A stretch of DNA of 64,000 nucleotides from Urechidicola croceus (GTDB taxonomy: Bacteria > Bacteroidota > Bacteroidia > Flavobacteriales > Flavobacteriaceae). Numbering within the stretch: the first letter of the stretch is position 1; every line of letters starts with the position of its first letter. Made by a program: the position numbers and the translations under genes. The notes beneath the pieces were generated by a model that worked only from the letters and a program-made list of their open reading frames with translations, was not told the origin of the DNA and searched no databases. Below are positions 10,598 to 19,185 of the stretch, piece after piece. The stretch covers positions 942,001 to 1,006,000 of the forward strand of contig CAJIZG010000003.1 in NCBI GenBank assembly GCA_905181865.1, in the 5' to 3' direction.

Positions 10598-10671
10598 ATT
10601 TAAAAACAATAATTCATCTATTTTTTAATTGAAACCATTTAATTGGTGACTTGATAAGAATTAAATATCCC

Positions 10672-12798
10672 ATGGTAAGACAAAATAAAATCTTATTTTT
10701 TGTACTCTCACTTATTTTTTCGTTGAGTGCATTTGCAAATCAGGAAGAAGAAACTCCAAAATTTTTGTTGTTTTTAGGTAGATTCCATCCCTTATTATTA
10801 CACCTACCAATTGGTGCTTTACTACTTACCTTTTTCATCGAGATTATTGGTAGAATTCAAAAGAATGATATCAGCCTAATAATATCATACGCCCTCGGAT
10901 TTTCAGCTTTTTTCTCTGTGCTTACCGCCATAATGGGATATTTGTTATCTCTTGAAGGGGGATATGGAAAGGATGTTTTACAAATACATATGTATGCTGG
11001 GTTTACAATGGCAGGATTAACGTGCCTTTTATATTTTACTCAGAAGGCTAAAAAAAGTGCTTTAAAAAAATCGTACTTGCCACTCTATCTCATCACATTA
11101 ACCTTAACAATTATTACGGGTCATTACGGAAGTATCTTAACACATGGCGACACTTTTTTAACGACTTATTCCCCTATTTCGTTTGAAGATGAAAAAGAAC
11201 TTATTTTAGAAACTGACAGCCTCTATTATTACAAAAATGTAATAACACCAATACTTGAAAACAAATGCGTGCAATGCCATAACGACAATAAAATCAAAGG
11301 AGAGCTAAACCTCACAACTATAAAGCATATTTTGGCTGGAGGTGAAAATGGAGATATTATAAAGGCAGGTAAAATAGCAGATAGTCCAATTTATATGTCT
11401 TTATTACTCCCAATTGAAGAAGATAAACACATGCCTCCATCTGGAAAACCACAATTGACAAGAAATGAAATTTGGTTGATCAAACACTGGATTAAAACTG
11501 GAGCCGACTTTAAAAAACAGGTAGCTAAGTATACATCTAATGACACCCTAACGAATTCTTTAAATGACTATTTAATACTCCCGAAGCGCAATGTTGAAAA
11601 TGCAGGCATGAACGAAGTGAGTCGACTTATTGCTCATGGATTTACAATTAAAAGACTGGTATATGGTGAACCTTTTTTAAGTGCTACCTATACTAGACCC
11701 AATCAAAAAATTTCTAAAGAAGCAATGCAAGATCTATTAGATATTTCAGAACAATTGGTTGAATTGAATCTACAAGAAAGCAAACTTACAGATGACTTGG
11801 CTAGCAGTATTAAAAAGTTAACTTCATTGCGAACTTTACGTCTCGACAAAACTATGATTACTGACGAAACATTACTGTTACTAAAAAAGCATAAAGAGTT
11901 GTCTGTTTTAAATTTGTTTAATACAAATATCAGTAAAAATACACTTTCAGAATTATTGACATCAATTGAGTTAGAAAAAGTATTTTTTGGGAATGAAGAA
12001 AACCCAGAATACACATCAACCAAAGAAATTGAGAAAGAAAAAAACACAACAATCGTACAAGGAATAAAGGAGGGTTTTATTGTTAAAACAAAATTAGAAA
12101 AACCAAAGATTATTAGTAATATTTCAATTTTTGAAAATAAAACCAATATTGACCTAACCGGTAATTTAAAAGAAGAGAAAATTAGATATACACTCGATGG
12201 AGAGGATCCAGATAGTACTTCCACAATTTATGAGGAATCCATTCTATTAAATAAATCTGTATTATTTAAAGCAAAAGCATTCAAAAAAAATTGGTTTCCT
12301 AGTGATATTGTCCAAAGAGATTTTAGTCTCATTAAAAGACAAGCAAAAGAGATTACTGTTAAGTATGCTCCTAACAAATCGTATACTGGAATAAAAAAAT
12401 TAATTGATTTAGAAAAAGGATCTTCTAGCTTTAGAGATGGTAAATGGAATGGTTACCTAGATGATTTTGATGCCACGCTTGATTTAGGAGAAGAAACCAC
12501 TTTTGAAGGCGTTTCTGTAAATTGTTTAGAACGTTTACCTAGTTATATTTTTTACCCAATAGATATGGAAGTATATGTAGGAAATGACAAAGTTACCATG
12601 AAAAAAGTTGGATATTTAGACATCCCTCCTACCGATAGAATTCAAGACATTAAAATCAAATCATTTATCATTAATTTCCCAAAGGAAAAAGCGCGATATA
12701 TTCGTGTAAAAATGAAAAGTCTAAAAACTATTCCAACATGGCACGAAGGTGCAGGAGCTGAAGTTTATATTTTTATTGACGAAGTAATGGTATTGTAA
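10672..12798 (+). CDS. Composite membrane protein: DUF2231, cytochrome c, leucine-rich-like and chitobiase-type domains
   Basis: The ATG at 10672 is chosen over the in-frame TTG at 10651 because it gives a normal signal peptide (MVRQNKILFFVLSLIFSLSAFA), yielding 708 residues. Next comes a four-helix membrane domain like DUF2231 (FLLFLGRFHPLLLHLPIGALL), then a planctomycete-type cytochrome domain with CVQCH and HMPPSG, a leucine-rich stretch (LVELNLQESKLTDDL, LRTLRLDKTMITDE, LSVLNLFNTNIS), a chitobiase/hexosaminidase C-terminal-type domain (IRYTLDGEDPDSTS) and a discoidin-like end. Mature parts face the periplasm or outside. It closes the PSD1 cluster and is followed by a terminator. Probably the membrane electron acceptor of the system, by inference only. 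Confidence 0.78.
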   Translation: MVRQNKILFFVLSLIFSLSAFANQEEETPKFLLFLGRFHPLLLHLPIGALLLTFFIEIIGRIQKNDISLIISYALGFSAFFSVLTAIMGYLLSLEGGYGKDVLQIHMYAGFTMAGLTCLLYFTQKAKKSALKKSYLPLYLITLTLTIITGHYGSILTHGDTFLTTYSPISFEDEKELILETDSLYYYKNVITPILENKCVQCHNDNKIKGELNLTTIKHILAGGENGDIIKAGKIADSPIYMSLLLPIEEDKHMPPSGKPQLTRNEIWLIKHWIKTGADFKKQVAKYTSNDTLTNSLNDYLILPKRNVENAGMNEVSRLIAHGFTIKRLVYGEPFLSATYTRPNQKISKEAMQDLLDISEQLVELNLQESKLTDDLASSIKKLTSLRTLRLDKTMITDETLLLLKKHKELSVLNLFNTNISKNTLSELLTSIELEKVFFGNEENPEYTSTKEIEKEKNTTIVQGIKEGFIVKTKLEKPKIISNISIFENKTNIDLTGNLKEEKIRYTLDGEDPDSTSTIYEESILLNKSVLFKAKAFKKNWFPSDIVQRDFSLIKRQAKEITVKYAPNKSYTGIKKLIDLEKGSSSFRDGKWNGYLDDFDATLDLGEETTFEGVSVNCLERLPSYIFYPIDMEVYVGNDKVTMKKVGYLDIPPTDRIQDIKIKSFIINFPKEKARYIRVKMKSLKTIPTWHEGAGAEVYIFIDEVMVL

Positions 12799-12822
12799 TT
12801 ATAACTAATCTGCATCATAACT

Positions 12823-12857
12823 AAAAATACCTCGGTTTTAAATTCGAGGGTGTTTTT
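12823..12857 (+). terminator. Intrinsic terminator after the PSD1/DUF1501 cluster
   Basis: ACCTCG / CGAGGGT stem flanked by A and T runs, 25 bp after the stop codon. Marks the end of the four-gene unit. Confidence 0.7.
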
Positions 12858-12863
12858 AGTTTA

Positions 12864-13282
12864 TTAAAGCTGATCTAATAAAAAATTTATCAAATCTACT
12901 ATGGTAATAATTCTACTAACTTAAAGTCATCTGCGACTGGTAAAGCGTGTAACGCCCCATTTGCCAATATTTGAGATACATCTTTTATGGTAGTTATCGA
13001 AGAAACATTTACACTGTTTTTTACCATCACTTGCTCTAAAGTAAACATATTATAAATAACCGTATCTACAGAATTATGATCATCGTCTAAAGCATCTGCA
13101 AAACGAATACCCAGTAAGTCTGTATAACTTAAAATACCAATAATAGACTCTCCATTAACTACTGGTATCTATCTAATTTGATGTTTTTTAAACAGCTTTT
13201 CGGCAATTAACAAATCGTCTGTATGATTAAGAGTAACTATGTCCTTCGACATTATTACTGAAACTGGTATTCTTTTTTTATC
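12864..13282 (-). pseudogene. CBS-domain protein, disrupted
   Basis: Conceptual translation of the minus strand gives a two-CBS-domain protein: RIPVSVIMSKDIVTLNHTD, then KHQIR-stop-IPVVNGESIIGILSYTDL, then MFTLEQVMVKNSVNV, ALHALPVADDFKLV, and after a one-base frameshift near 12915 the expected ending IITIVDLINFLLDQL and TAA. CBS pairs normally bind adenosine nucleotides and regulate partner proteins. Two lesions (an amber codon at about 13168 replacing the residue after HQIR, and the frameshift) plus loss of the start codon show it is dead. A palindromic repeat copy lies right upstream of its start, perhaps the cause of the lost start. Confidence 0.8.
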
Positions 13283-13329
13283 CTTTTTCCGTTGTGAAAT
13301 ACACACAAATTTATAAAATGTAAACTTAA

Positions 13330-13456
13330 GCCGTATATAATTTATTGCTTGGCTCTCGCTACTTACGAAAATCCTCGCGGATTTTCTAGTTGGTTTTGTA
13401 TTTACTAAATTAGGTGCTTGAACACGCAAAAAATCTTTTACAAACACGTTAGCCTT
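13330..13456 (+). repeat. Palindromic intergenic repeat, copy A
   Basis: About 125 bp sharing blocks with copies B and C: TTATTGCTTGGCTCTCGCTACTT, the hairpin AAATCCTCGCGGATTT, a middle block around TTTACTAAATTAGGTGCT and the end AAACACGTTAGCC. No open reading frame. Lies next to the broken CBS gene. Confidence 0.6.
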
Positions 13457-13800
13457 AATACCTCACTCAAACACAAATAATCGGATTTAAAACAGAATTC
13501 TAAAAAACAAATATTACGTGGACTTTTAGCAAGTTACGGAAAGATTATGAAGAGGAAGGTGGGTGAGGAGATGAGGAGGTTAGGATAAATATACACAAAT
13601 TGTGCAAGAGATAAAGTTATGAATTAGATGCCCCATTATTTCTCTGACGGTTGTATGGCATCAGTATATAAAGTCAATCATAAAACACACCATTTAATTA
13701 ATTAAAAGATATTAAAGCGAGAAACACTAATTATTTAAATTAGATTTGCTGATGGATTTTAATTCTTTAAAAAATAAATATAGTCCATTTAAAAGATATA
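13457..13800. other. Intergenic stretch with no recognisable gene
   Basis: About 340 bp between repeat A and the GH28-like gene. It contains a purine-rich segment (about 13540-13590) but no open frame, hairpin or RNA gene that could be recognised. Confidence 0.5.
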
Positions 13801-13839
13801 TTGTTTTTTAAATTCATATTAATTAAGATCATTGATGTC

Positions 13840-15660
13840 ATGAAGAATAGGATTGTAGTGTTTATTTTTGGTTTTTTTTCTATCACCAGCTGTTCCCTCC
13901 AAAATAATAATGTGCAACCTTTTTCACTCGGACCTAGAATAGCAGAAAGTAAATCATATTCCCTTTCTGCAAATGGAATTCCAATTCCTATAGGAGTTGA
14001 AATTTCAAATGATTCTATTTTCGAAATTTCAAAATTTGCTTTGAAAGATGAAGCCTATATTGAGATTGAAGCTTTAGGAAAGATAGAAAGTTATTCCATA
14101 CACCCCCTCGATAAACACATTCAGGCAGAAGTAAAAAATAATGTCCTTTCGTTTAAAATGTCTGAACCTCTGAAATTAATGGTGAAAGTAAATAATCAGA
14201 CTCCATTATTGATTATGGCGATTCCTGAAGAACAAAATAAGCCAAATCAGTCGGATCTAAATGTTCTTTACTTTGGTCCGGGAGAGCACCATATTGGTCG
14301 CACCACATTAAAAAGTAACCAAACGGTTTATATTTCGGATGGAGCCGTGGTCTATGGAACACTAGAGGGTTATGAAGTTGAAAATGTAACCATAAAAGGA
14401 GGAGGTTGCTTAGATGGGGGTGAACACACTTCATGGAACGACAGGGTTTTTGGAATTTATTTTGAACGGAGCAAAAATATCACAATTAAAGGTATATCCA
14501 TTCGAAACTGCAAGTGGTGGGTGACCGAATTTTTGCTTTGCGCTAATGTTACTATTTCACACATCGATATATTTTCTTTTTACAGAAACAATGGAGGATT
14601 GATGATGGATGGTTGCACCGGTTTCACTGCCAGTGATTGTATGATTTTTACCATGGACGATTGCATTTGCCCTCATGCCTTAAATGCGGCAGGAAACGGA
14701 GAGCCTCAGGCAAATGATTATACGTTCAAAAATATGGTGTTGTATAACGTGGATGCAGGAAATGGAATTCGGATTGGGGCTTCCTTTGAAACGTCAAAAG
14801 TACAAAACTGGATTTTTCAGGATATTTATGTATTGGCACACCGGGGAGCCGCGTTATATGCCGACCACTCGGATTGGGCTGAAATTAATAACCTTCAGGT
14901 TATCAATTTTTATGATGAACAATCAACCGAAAATACAATAGAATTTTTTATAGACAAAACCCGTTACTCTTGTTTTACCGGATATAGAGATGAGAGGGGA
15001 CATATGAAAAACATATTATTCAAGAATGTTCAAACACCTGGGGGTAATATTGTTTTAAAAGGCTTTGACGCCAACCATAAAATCGACAGTGTATATTTTG
15101 TTAATTGTCATATTGGTGGGAAAAAGATTAACAACCATAAGGATATTATTACAAATGAACATGTGACCAATATTCAGTTTATTGAGGAGGGTGCATTCAA
15201 ACTAGAACTTGAAGAATTGGAACAAGTTGCGGAGAAAATAACAAGTAGCCCCCAGCAAATAGTAATTGATAATAAGGATCCTAAATGCATGAACGTAGGA
15301 TTTGAGTTTAAAAGTGATGGTTTTGATTGCTTTAACAACGATTATTTAGAAGCAACGATTCCCAAAGGATTTAGTAATTTTAAGGCAGTTGTTTATGAAC
15401 CCCTTATAAAAGGTAAATATGATATATATATATACTGGGGGAATTGGAAACATAAAGCCACCAATGCCCGTTGGATTGTTCATCATACGGAAGGCTATAC
15501 ATCAAAATATTTCAATTTAAACAATTCGCCTGGTTGGAATTATCATGGCTCCTACAATTTGGACACAAGTTCTTACATTCGATTACCCTTGCCAGGATAT
15601 TATCAAATAGCTGACGCAAATGTAATTGCCGATGCTGTAAAACTGGTGAAAGTAAAGTGA
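13840..15660 (+). CDS. GH28-like right-handed beta-helix lipoprotein with golvesin-type C-terminal domain
   Basis: The ATG at 13840 is preferred to the upstream in-frame TTG at 13801 because it starts a lipoprotein signal ending FSITSC. The 606-residue product has a beta-sandwich-like N-terminus, then a parallel beta-helix starting at YFGPGEHHIGRTTLKSNQTV. Polygalacturonase-like (GH28 clan) positions are seen: MDGCTGF, TMDDCICPHA with a paired Asp, and GNGIRIG resembling the RIK site. The last about 110 residues (KYDIYIYWGNW, ATNARWIVHHTEG, YYQIADANVIADAVKLV) match the golvesin/Xly-type binding domain. Probably a surface enzyme on an acidic polysaccharide; the exact substrate is unknown. Ends in TGA, rare in this window, and sits in an accessory island. 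Confidence 0.78.
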   Translation: MKNRIVVFIFGFFSITSCSLQNNNVQPFSLGPRIAESKSYSLSANGIPIPIGVEISNDSIFEISKFALKDEAYIEIEALGKIESYSIHPLDKHIQAEVKNNVLSFKMSEPLKLMVKVNNQTPLLIMAIPEEQNKPNQSDLNVLYFGPGEHHIGRTTLKSNQTVYISDGAVVYGTLEGYEVENVTIKGGGCLDGGEHTSWNDRVFGIYFERSKNITIKGISIRNCKWWVTEFLLCANVTISHIDIFSFYRNNGGLMMDGCTGFTASDCMIFTMDDCICPHALNAAGNGEPQANDYTFKNMVLYNVDAGNGIRIGASFETSKVQNWIFQDIYVLAHRGAALYADHSDWAEINNLQVINFYDEQSTENTIEFFIDKTRYSCFTGYRDERGHMKNILFKNVQTPGGNIVLKGFDANHKIDSVYFVNCHIGGKKINNHKDIITNEHVTNIQFIEEGAFKLELEELEQVAEKITSSPQQIVIDNKDPKCMNVGFEFKSDGFDCFNNDYLEATIPKGFSNFKAVVYEPLIKGKYDIYIYWGNWKHKATNARWIVHHTEGYTSKYFNLNNSPGWNYHGSYNLDTSSYIRLPLPGYYQIADANVIADAVKLVKVK

Positions 15661-15684
15661 TTTTAGATAAAACCAATTTATGTT

Positions 15685-15704
15685 TAGTGTCAGCAAAAAG
15701 TGAA
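15685..15704 (+). repeat. Insertion-sequence end-like direct repeat, copy 1
   Basis: The 20-mer tagtgtcagcaaaaagtgaa recurs exactly at 18214-18233, and similarity continues for about 10 more bases. TGTCAGCAAAAAGTGA resembles the ends of IS21-type elements, an assignment from memory of the family style only. Confidence 0.55.
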
Positions 15705-15865
15705 TTTTTAAATGGTTAAATCTTATATGAGAATGAAGTAGAAAAAAGGGGGAAAAGAATAACGCACAATGGTAATCGTTGCGCAAGCCTTTACAAAAGA
15801 TATACAATCATACAAAAGTTCCTTTCTAAGGGGCTTTTTTTTATAACAGTTCTATAATCGTAATT

Positions 15866-16245
15866 TTAAACATTGGCTAATCTGCTTAATTTAAGTCTAA
15901 AATAGGTTTTTAAAATAATACACAAATGATGTATTGCTTTGGCATCATTTTTTACGGTTTTGGAAATGGATTTCAAGTATTTCTTAAGATTATAGGCAAT
16001 GGCTGACATATGCATAACCTTGTTCGCTTGTTTAATTCCAAGAGTATTTATTTTTCGAAAATTAATGTTCCAAAGACAGGTTCAACGGTGCTCTGTCGTT
16101 TGGCTTTCATACACCGACCCCGATTGCTTTTCTACTCTGGTGATGTTGCGCTCATACTCCTCTTTGTAATAAGTAATAGTTATGCGTTTTTCTTGGCTCT
16201 TTTTTAAACAAGTACTCCGTATTGGACAATCTAGGCATAGCTATT
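15866..16245 (-). mobile_element. IS1182-family transposase remnant (C-terminal part)
   Basis: The minus strand, read through frameshifts, gives LDCPIRSTCLKKSQEKRI, TYYKEEYERNITRVEKQSG, then KRQSTVEPVFGTL, and after another shift INFRKINTLGIKQANKV and AIAYNLKKYLK, ending RLANV and TAA. This is the typical C-terminus of DDE transposases of the IS1182/DUF772 group. The N-terminal half is missing, replaced by an IS110 fragment. At least three frame breaks, so inactive. A hairpin at about 15816-15840 may be part of the original element end. Confidence 0.75.
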
Positions 16246-16256
16246 TGGATGCTCGG

Positions 16257-16629
16257 TATTCTCTCTTTTTGTTGTTGTTTACTTTCTCCCTCCCATAGCC
16301 TTAAATCTACTTTCTCGGCATATTTACAGATCATCTTTGAGTCACTTTTATCCGTTTTTATCTTGGATAGTTTCATCTGGATAAATCGTTTTACGACAAA
16401 GGGTTTTCTACGGAAACTAGCACTTCATTCCCAAGTAAGAAATATGCTAGTTTGTAATGATAATAACCTGTTGCTGTCATTACACAATGGCTGTTTCACC
16501 TAACAACTTCTTACACTTTTTAAAGCCCTTAAATTCTTTTGTAAATTGATAATGGGTCTCTTTTTGGTCTGTAACATCGAACACATCTTTGCTAATATCA
16601 ATTCCATAATAATTTGTACTTTTATTCAT
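16257..16629 (-). mobile_element. IS110-family transposase remnant (N-terminal part)
   Basis: Minus-strand translation from ATG at 16629: MNKSTNYYGIDISKDVFDV, the RuvC-like DEDD start of IS110 transposases, then a stop, then a shifted MTATGYYHYKLAYFLL, then MKLSKIKTDKSDSKMICKYA with the typical KTDKxDA-like motif. The protein is truncated after about 120 residues and runs directly into IS1182-type sequence, so it lacks the C-terminal Transposase_20 part. Two or more frame breaks, inactive. Confidence 0.75.
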
Positions 16630-16829
16630 AATAAAATGTTTTACGAAAGGACAATCTACTTTACTTTCTACTACTTAAGAACGAGGTCTAAAAGCCTAAA
16701 ACAACTGTTCGAAATGTGGTTAGAAAAGAGAGAAGATTATCAATGTTGACGAAGTATTAACTTCTACGTATAAAATAATCTTAATCCTTTCTGTTGTGCT
16801 TTCTGATTTATTCGTTAAATTTATAAACT

Positions 16830-16966
16830 GCTAACTTAACACGTATAAACTTTATTGCTGGCTTTTTGCTTACTTAAAAAAGTCCTCGCGGACTTTCTTG
16901 GCTGTTAATTATTCAGCAACTTTATTGCTAAACCAGCCCAACAAAGCTTATACAGCGACGTTACCT
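16830..16966 (+). repeat. Palindromic intergenic repeat, copy B
   Basis: Shares with copies A and C the block TTTATTGCTGGCTTTTTGCT, then a stronger hairpin AAAGTCCTCGCGGACTTT, and the end around CAGCGACGTTACC. Lies 15 bp before the lycopene cyclase start. Confidence 0.6.
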
Positions 16967-16981
16967 GCAAACTGAAAAAAA

Positions 16982-18145
16982 ATGCGACAACAAGAAGAAA
17001 TAAAATTCGATTATATAATTGCAGGCTCAGGATGTGCAGGTTTAAGTCTATTATACCGCATCTTAAGCGACCCAATCCTAAAAAAGAAAGAGGTCTTAGT
17101 AATTGATAGGGCTGAAAAATCGTCAAATGACAGAACTTGGTGCTATTGGGAAAGTCAAAAAGGAATTTTTGACTCAATTGTAACTCACGAATGGAAAACT
17201 CTCGAATTTTTGACTTCCGACTTTACTCAAAGATTCGACTTGAAAAACTATAGTTACAAAATGATTAGAGGAATTGATTTCTACAACCATATCTTATCAT
17301 TTGCCAAAACGTTTAAAAACATAACTTTCAAATTTGAGAAAATAGAGAAAATACAAACAGACAATAATTATGCGTTCGTAGAAACTGAAAAAAATAAATA
17401 TTCATCAGAATATGTTTTTAATTCTACAAATTTATTTAATCCAATAATTAATACGAAAAATTCCCTTTTACAGCATTTCGAAGGTTGGGTAATTAGGACT
17501 AAAAAGCCAACTTTTAATAGTAAAATAGGCACTTTGATGGATTTTAGACTAAATCAAGAAAACGGGACTACCTTTATGTATGTTTTGCCAACTAATTCAA
17601 ACGAGGCACTGATAGAATATACTCTATTTAGCGAAAAAGTCCTGAATAAAGAAAAGTATAAGGCGGAATTGGAAAGTTACATAAGAGACTATCTAAAAAT
17701 AGAACAATATGAAATAACACATAAGGAGTTTGGAATAATACCAATGTCATTAACTAAATTTTGGAGAAATCCGAATTCTGAAGAACGAATAATCAATATT
17801 GGAACGGCTGGTGGGTTTACTAAAGCAAGTAGCGGATATACCTTTCAGTTTGTTCAAAAAAATTCTGAAAAAATAATTAGCAATCTATTAAAAGGTAAAT
17901 TACCAAATCCAAAGAGAACCTTTAGAGATAAAATGTTTGAATGGTATGACCGAACAGTATTGGAGGTGATGATTTCCGGAAAAATGTCAGGTAAGGAAAT
18001 ATTCTCTATAATGTTCAAAAACCTCTCACCAGAAAAGATTTTAGCCTTTTTGGGAAATGAAAGCAAGTTTGCAGATGAAATTAAGATTATGAATATTTTT
18101 CCAAAAATACCTTTTATTATTGCGGGAATAAAAAAATTGAGGTAA
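16982..18145 (+). CDS. crtY: Lycopene beta-cyclase family protein
   Basis: 387-residue FAD/NAD(P)-binding protein that should cyclise the ends of lycopene to beta-carotene. The N-terminal Rossmann motif IAGSGCAGLSLLYRI (residues 13-27), DRTWCYWE, and the late block IIPMSLTKFW plus INIGTAGGFTKASSGYTFQF are diagnostic of the CrtY type. Full length, apparently intact, no frameshift. It is isolated: none of the other carotenoid genes (crtB, crtI, crtZ) are near it; both sides are IS debris and repeats, so it looks mobilised into this island or left over from a rearrangement. ATG start right after repeat B. Confidence 0.87.
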   Translation: MRQQEEIKFDYIIAGSGCAGLSLLYRILSDPILKKKEVLVIDRAEKSSNDRTWCYWESQKGIFDSIVTHEWKTLEFLTSDFTQRFDLKNYSYKMIRGIDFYNHILSFAKTFKNITFKFEKIEKIQTDNNYAFVETEKNKYSSEYVFNSTNLFNPIINTKNSLLQHFEGWVIRTKKPTFNSKIGTLMDFRLNQENGTTFMYVLPTNSNEALIEYTLFSEKVLNKEKYKAELESYIRDYLKIEQYEITHKEFGIIPMSLTKFWRNPNSEERIINIGTAGGFTKASSGYTFQFVQKNSEKIISNLLKGKLPNPKRTFRDKMFEWYDRTVLEVMISGKMSGKEIFSIMFKNLSPEKILAFLGNESKFADEIKIMNIFPKIPFIIAGIKKLR

Positions 18146-18213
18146 AATGAACAGTGGAAAAAGCCTACAGGTAACCATGCGTATGATGACCATGTCGGAA
18201 AAACACCGCTTTA

Positions 18214-18233
18214 TAGTGTCAGCAAAAAGTGAA
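18214..18233 (+). repeat. Insertion-sequence end-like direct repeat, copy 2
   Basis: Exact second copy of the 20-mer at 15685-15704, same orientation, 2.53 kb away. The two copies bracket the IS remnants and the lycopene cyclase gene. Confidence 0.55.
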
Positions 18234-18239
18234 CTTTTA

Positions 18240-18609
18240 AAGGGATTTATCTAAGAGATAGATTTAATATATTTATTAACCTTTAAATTGAAACAAATGT
18301 CAAGAAAAAAACAGTTCCAAAAAAAATCAATTAAATTTATAAGAGTACTCTCTTAAATTTTAACCCAAAAAGTTCAAATTCTTTTGACGACATACAGATT
18401 TGGTTGGTTCTGTTTCATCTTGTAAATTTATTAATTCTTCTTGGGTTAAGTGGTTTAATAGTTTTTATTTAGTTAGTTCTCAAACACCAAGTAAGGAGAA
18501 CCCAAATTTCAAGGGAATCTCTAAAAAGAAATATCAAATTTAAGTACATCATTATTCATTGCTCAAACCACAGGCAACAATTAAGAGTAATACCTTTTAA
18601 TTTTGCCTT
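18240..18609. other. Intergenic stretch without a recognised gene
   Basis: 370 bp of AT-rich sequence after the IS-end-like repeat. A 17-codon frame starts at ATG 18298 but soon stops. No homologue, RNA or repeat was recognised; it may be decayed IS sequence. Confidence 0.4.
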
Positions 18610-18879
18610 ATGAAATACTCAAAATACTTTGGGGCAATTACAAGAGATAAGGGAGGCTTAAATCTATCAACCGCACAAAGCCAACGGTTAATGAATATAG
18701 TCTTTGTAGAGGGTTCTATTAATGGTTTGAACAAAGCCAAACAGACCTATAAAGACATTAATCAGTTTTATAGATACGACACTATCATATTTAAAGAGAA
18801 TAAGAGGTTAACAGATTTAACTGGAAACTTACCTCCTGATAAACTTCTAAAAGAAATGCATAGAGTTGATAAGGATTAA
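18610..18879 (+). CDS. Hypothetical protein
   Basis: An 89-residue frame with a plausible ATG and TAA end. The product is basic and soluble (MKYSKYFGAITRDKGGLNLS, LPPDKLLKEMHRVDKD) with no signal peptide or membrane segment. It resembles no family I can name. Its place in the island between an IS-end-like repeat and other orphan genes suggests it came with mobile DNA. Could be a fragment of a larger protein. Confidence 0.4.
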   Translation: MKYSKYFGAITRDKGGLNLSTAQSQRLMNIVFVEGSINGLNKAKQTYKDINQFYRYDTIIFKENKRLTDLTGNLPPDKLLKEMHRVDKD

Positions 18880-18934
18880 CTATCATTTAAAATTGTTTAC
18901 CATCTATATGGAATTTTACTATATTTGACATGCT

Positions 18935-19081
18935 ATGAACAAATCCCACATCCTACAATTTCAATTTTCGTCCTTCATAAAAACTCGCTTAACAGCAATG
19001 TATCCTTTTTCGGACGTATGTATTTATATTGATGAAATGTTGTCAGGGATAAAACAAGTAAAAACTAACGTTATCCCTTAA
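18935..19081 (+). CDS. Short hypothetical ORF (48 codons)
   Basis: ATG at 18935 opens a 48-codon frame (MNKSHILQFQFSSFIKTRL ... KTNVIP) just after a good -7 box, TATATTTG at 18920-18927. The product has no recognisable domain. It may be the start of a decayed gene, as the sequence after the stop continues without a frame. Confidence 0.25.
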   Translation: MNKSHILQFQFSSFIKTRLTAMYPFSDVCIYIDEMLSGIKQVKTNVIP

Positions 19082-19185
19082 ATTGGATGGGGTTAAACGC
19101 ATAAAATATAAACATATAACCGAGTTGTAGCACATTTGATGCAACCAATTAACTATTCCTGCATCTACTTAAAAAAATACTTGTT

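Noticed and set aside
16010-16749. Plus-strand open frames in 16.0-16.8 kb
   Set aside because: They are shadows of minus-strand IS1182 and IS110 remnants, and their translations are rich in Phe/Leu/Cys without domains.
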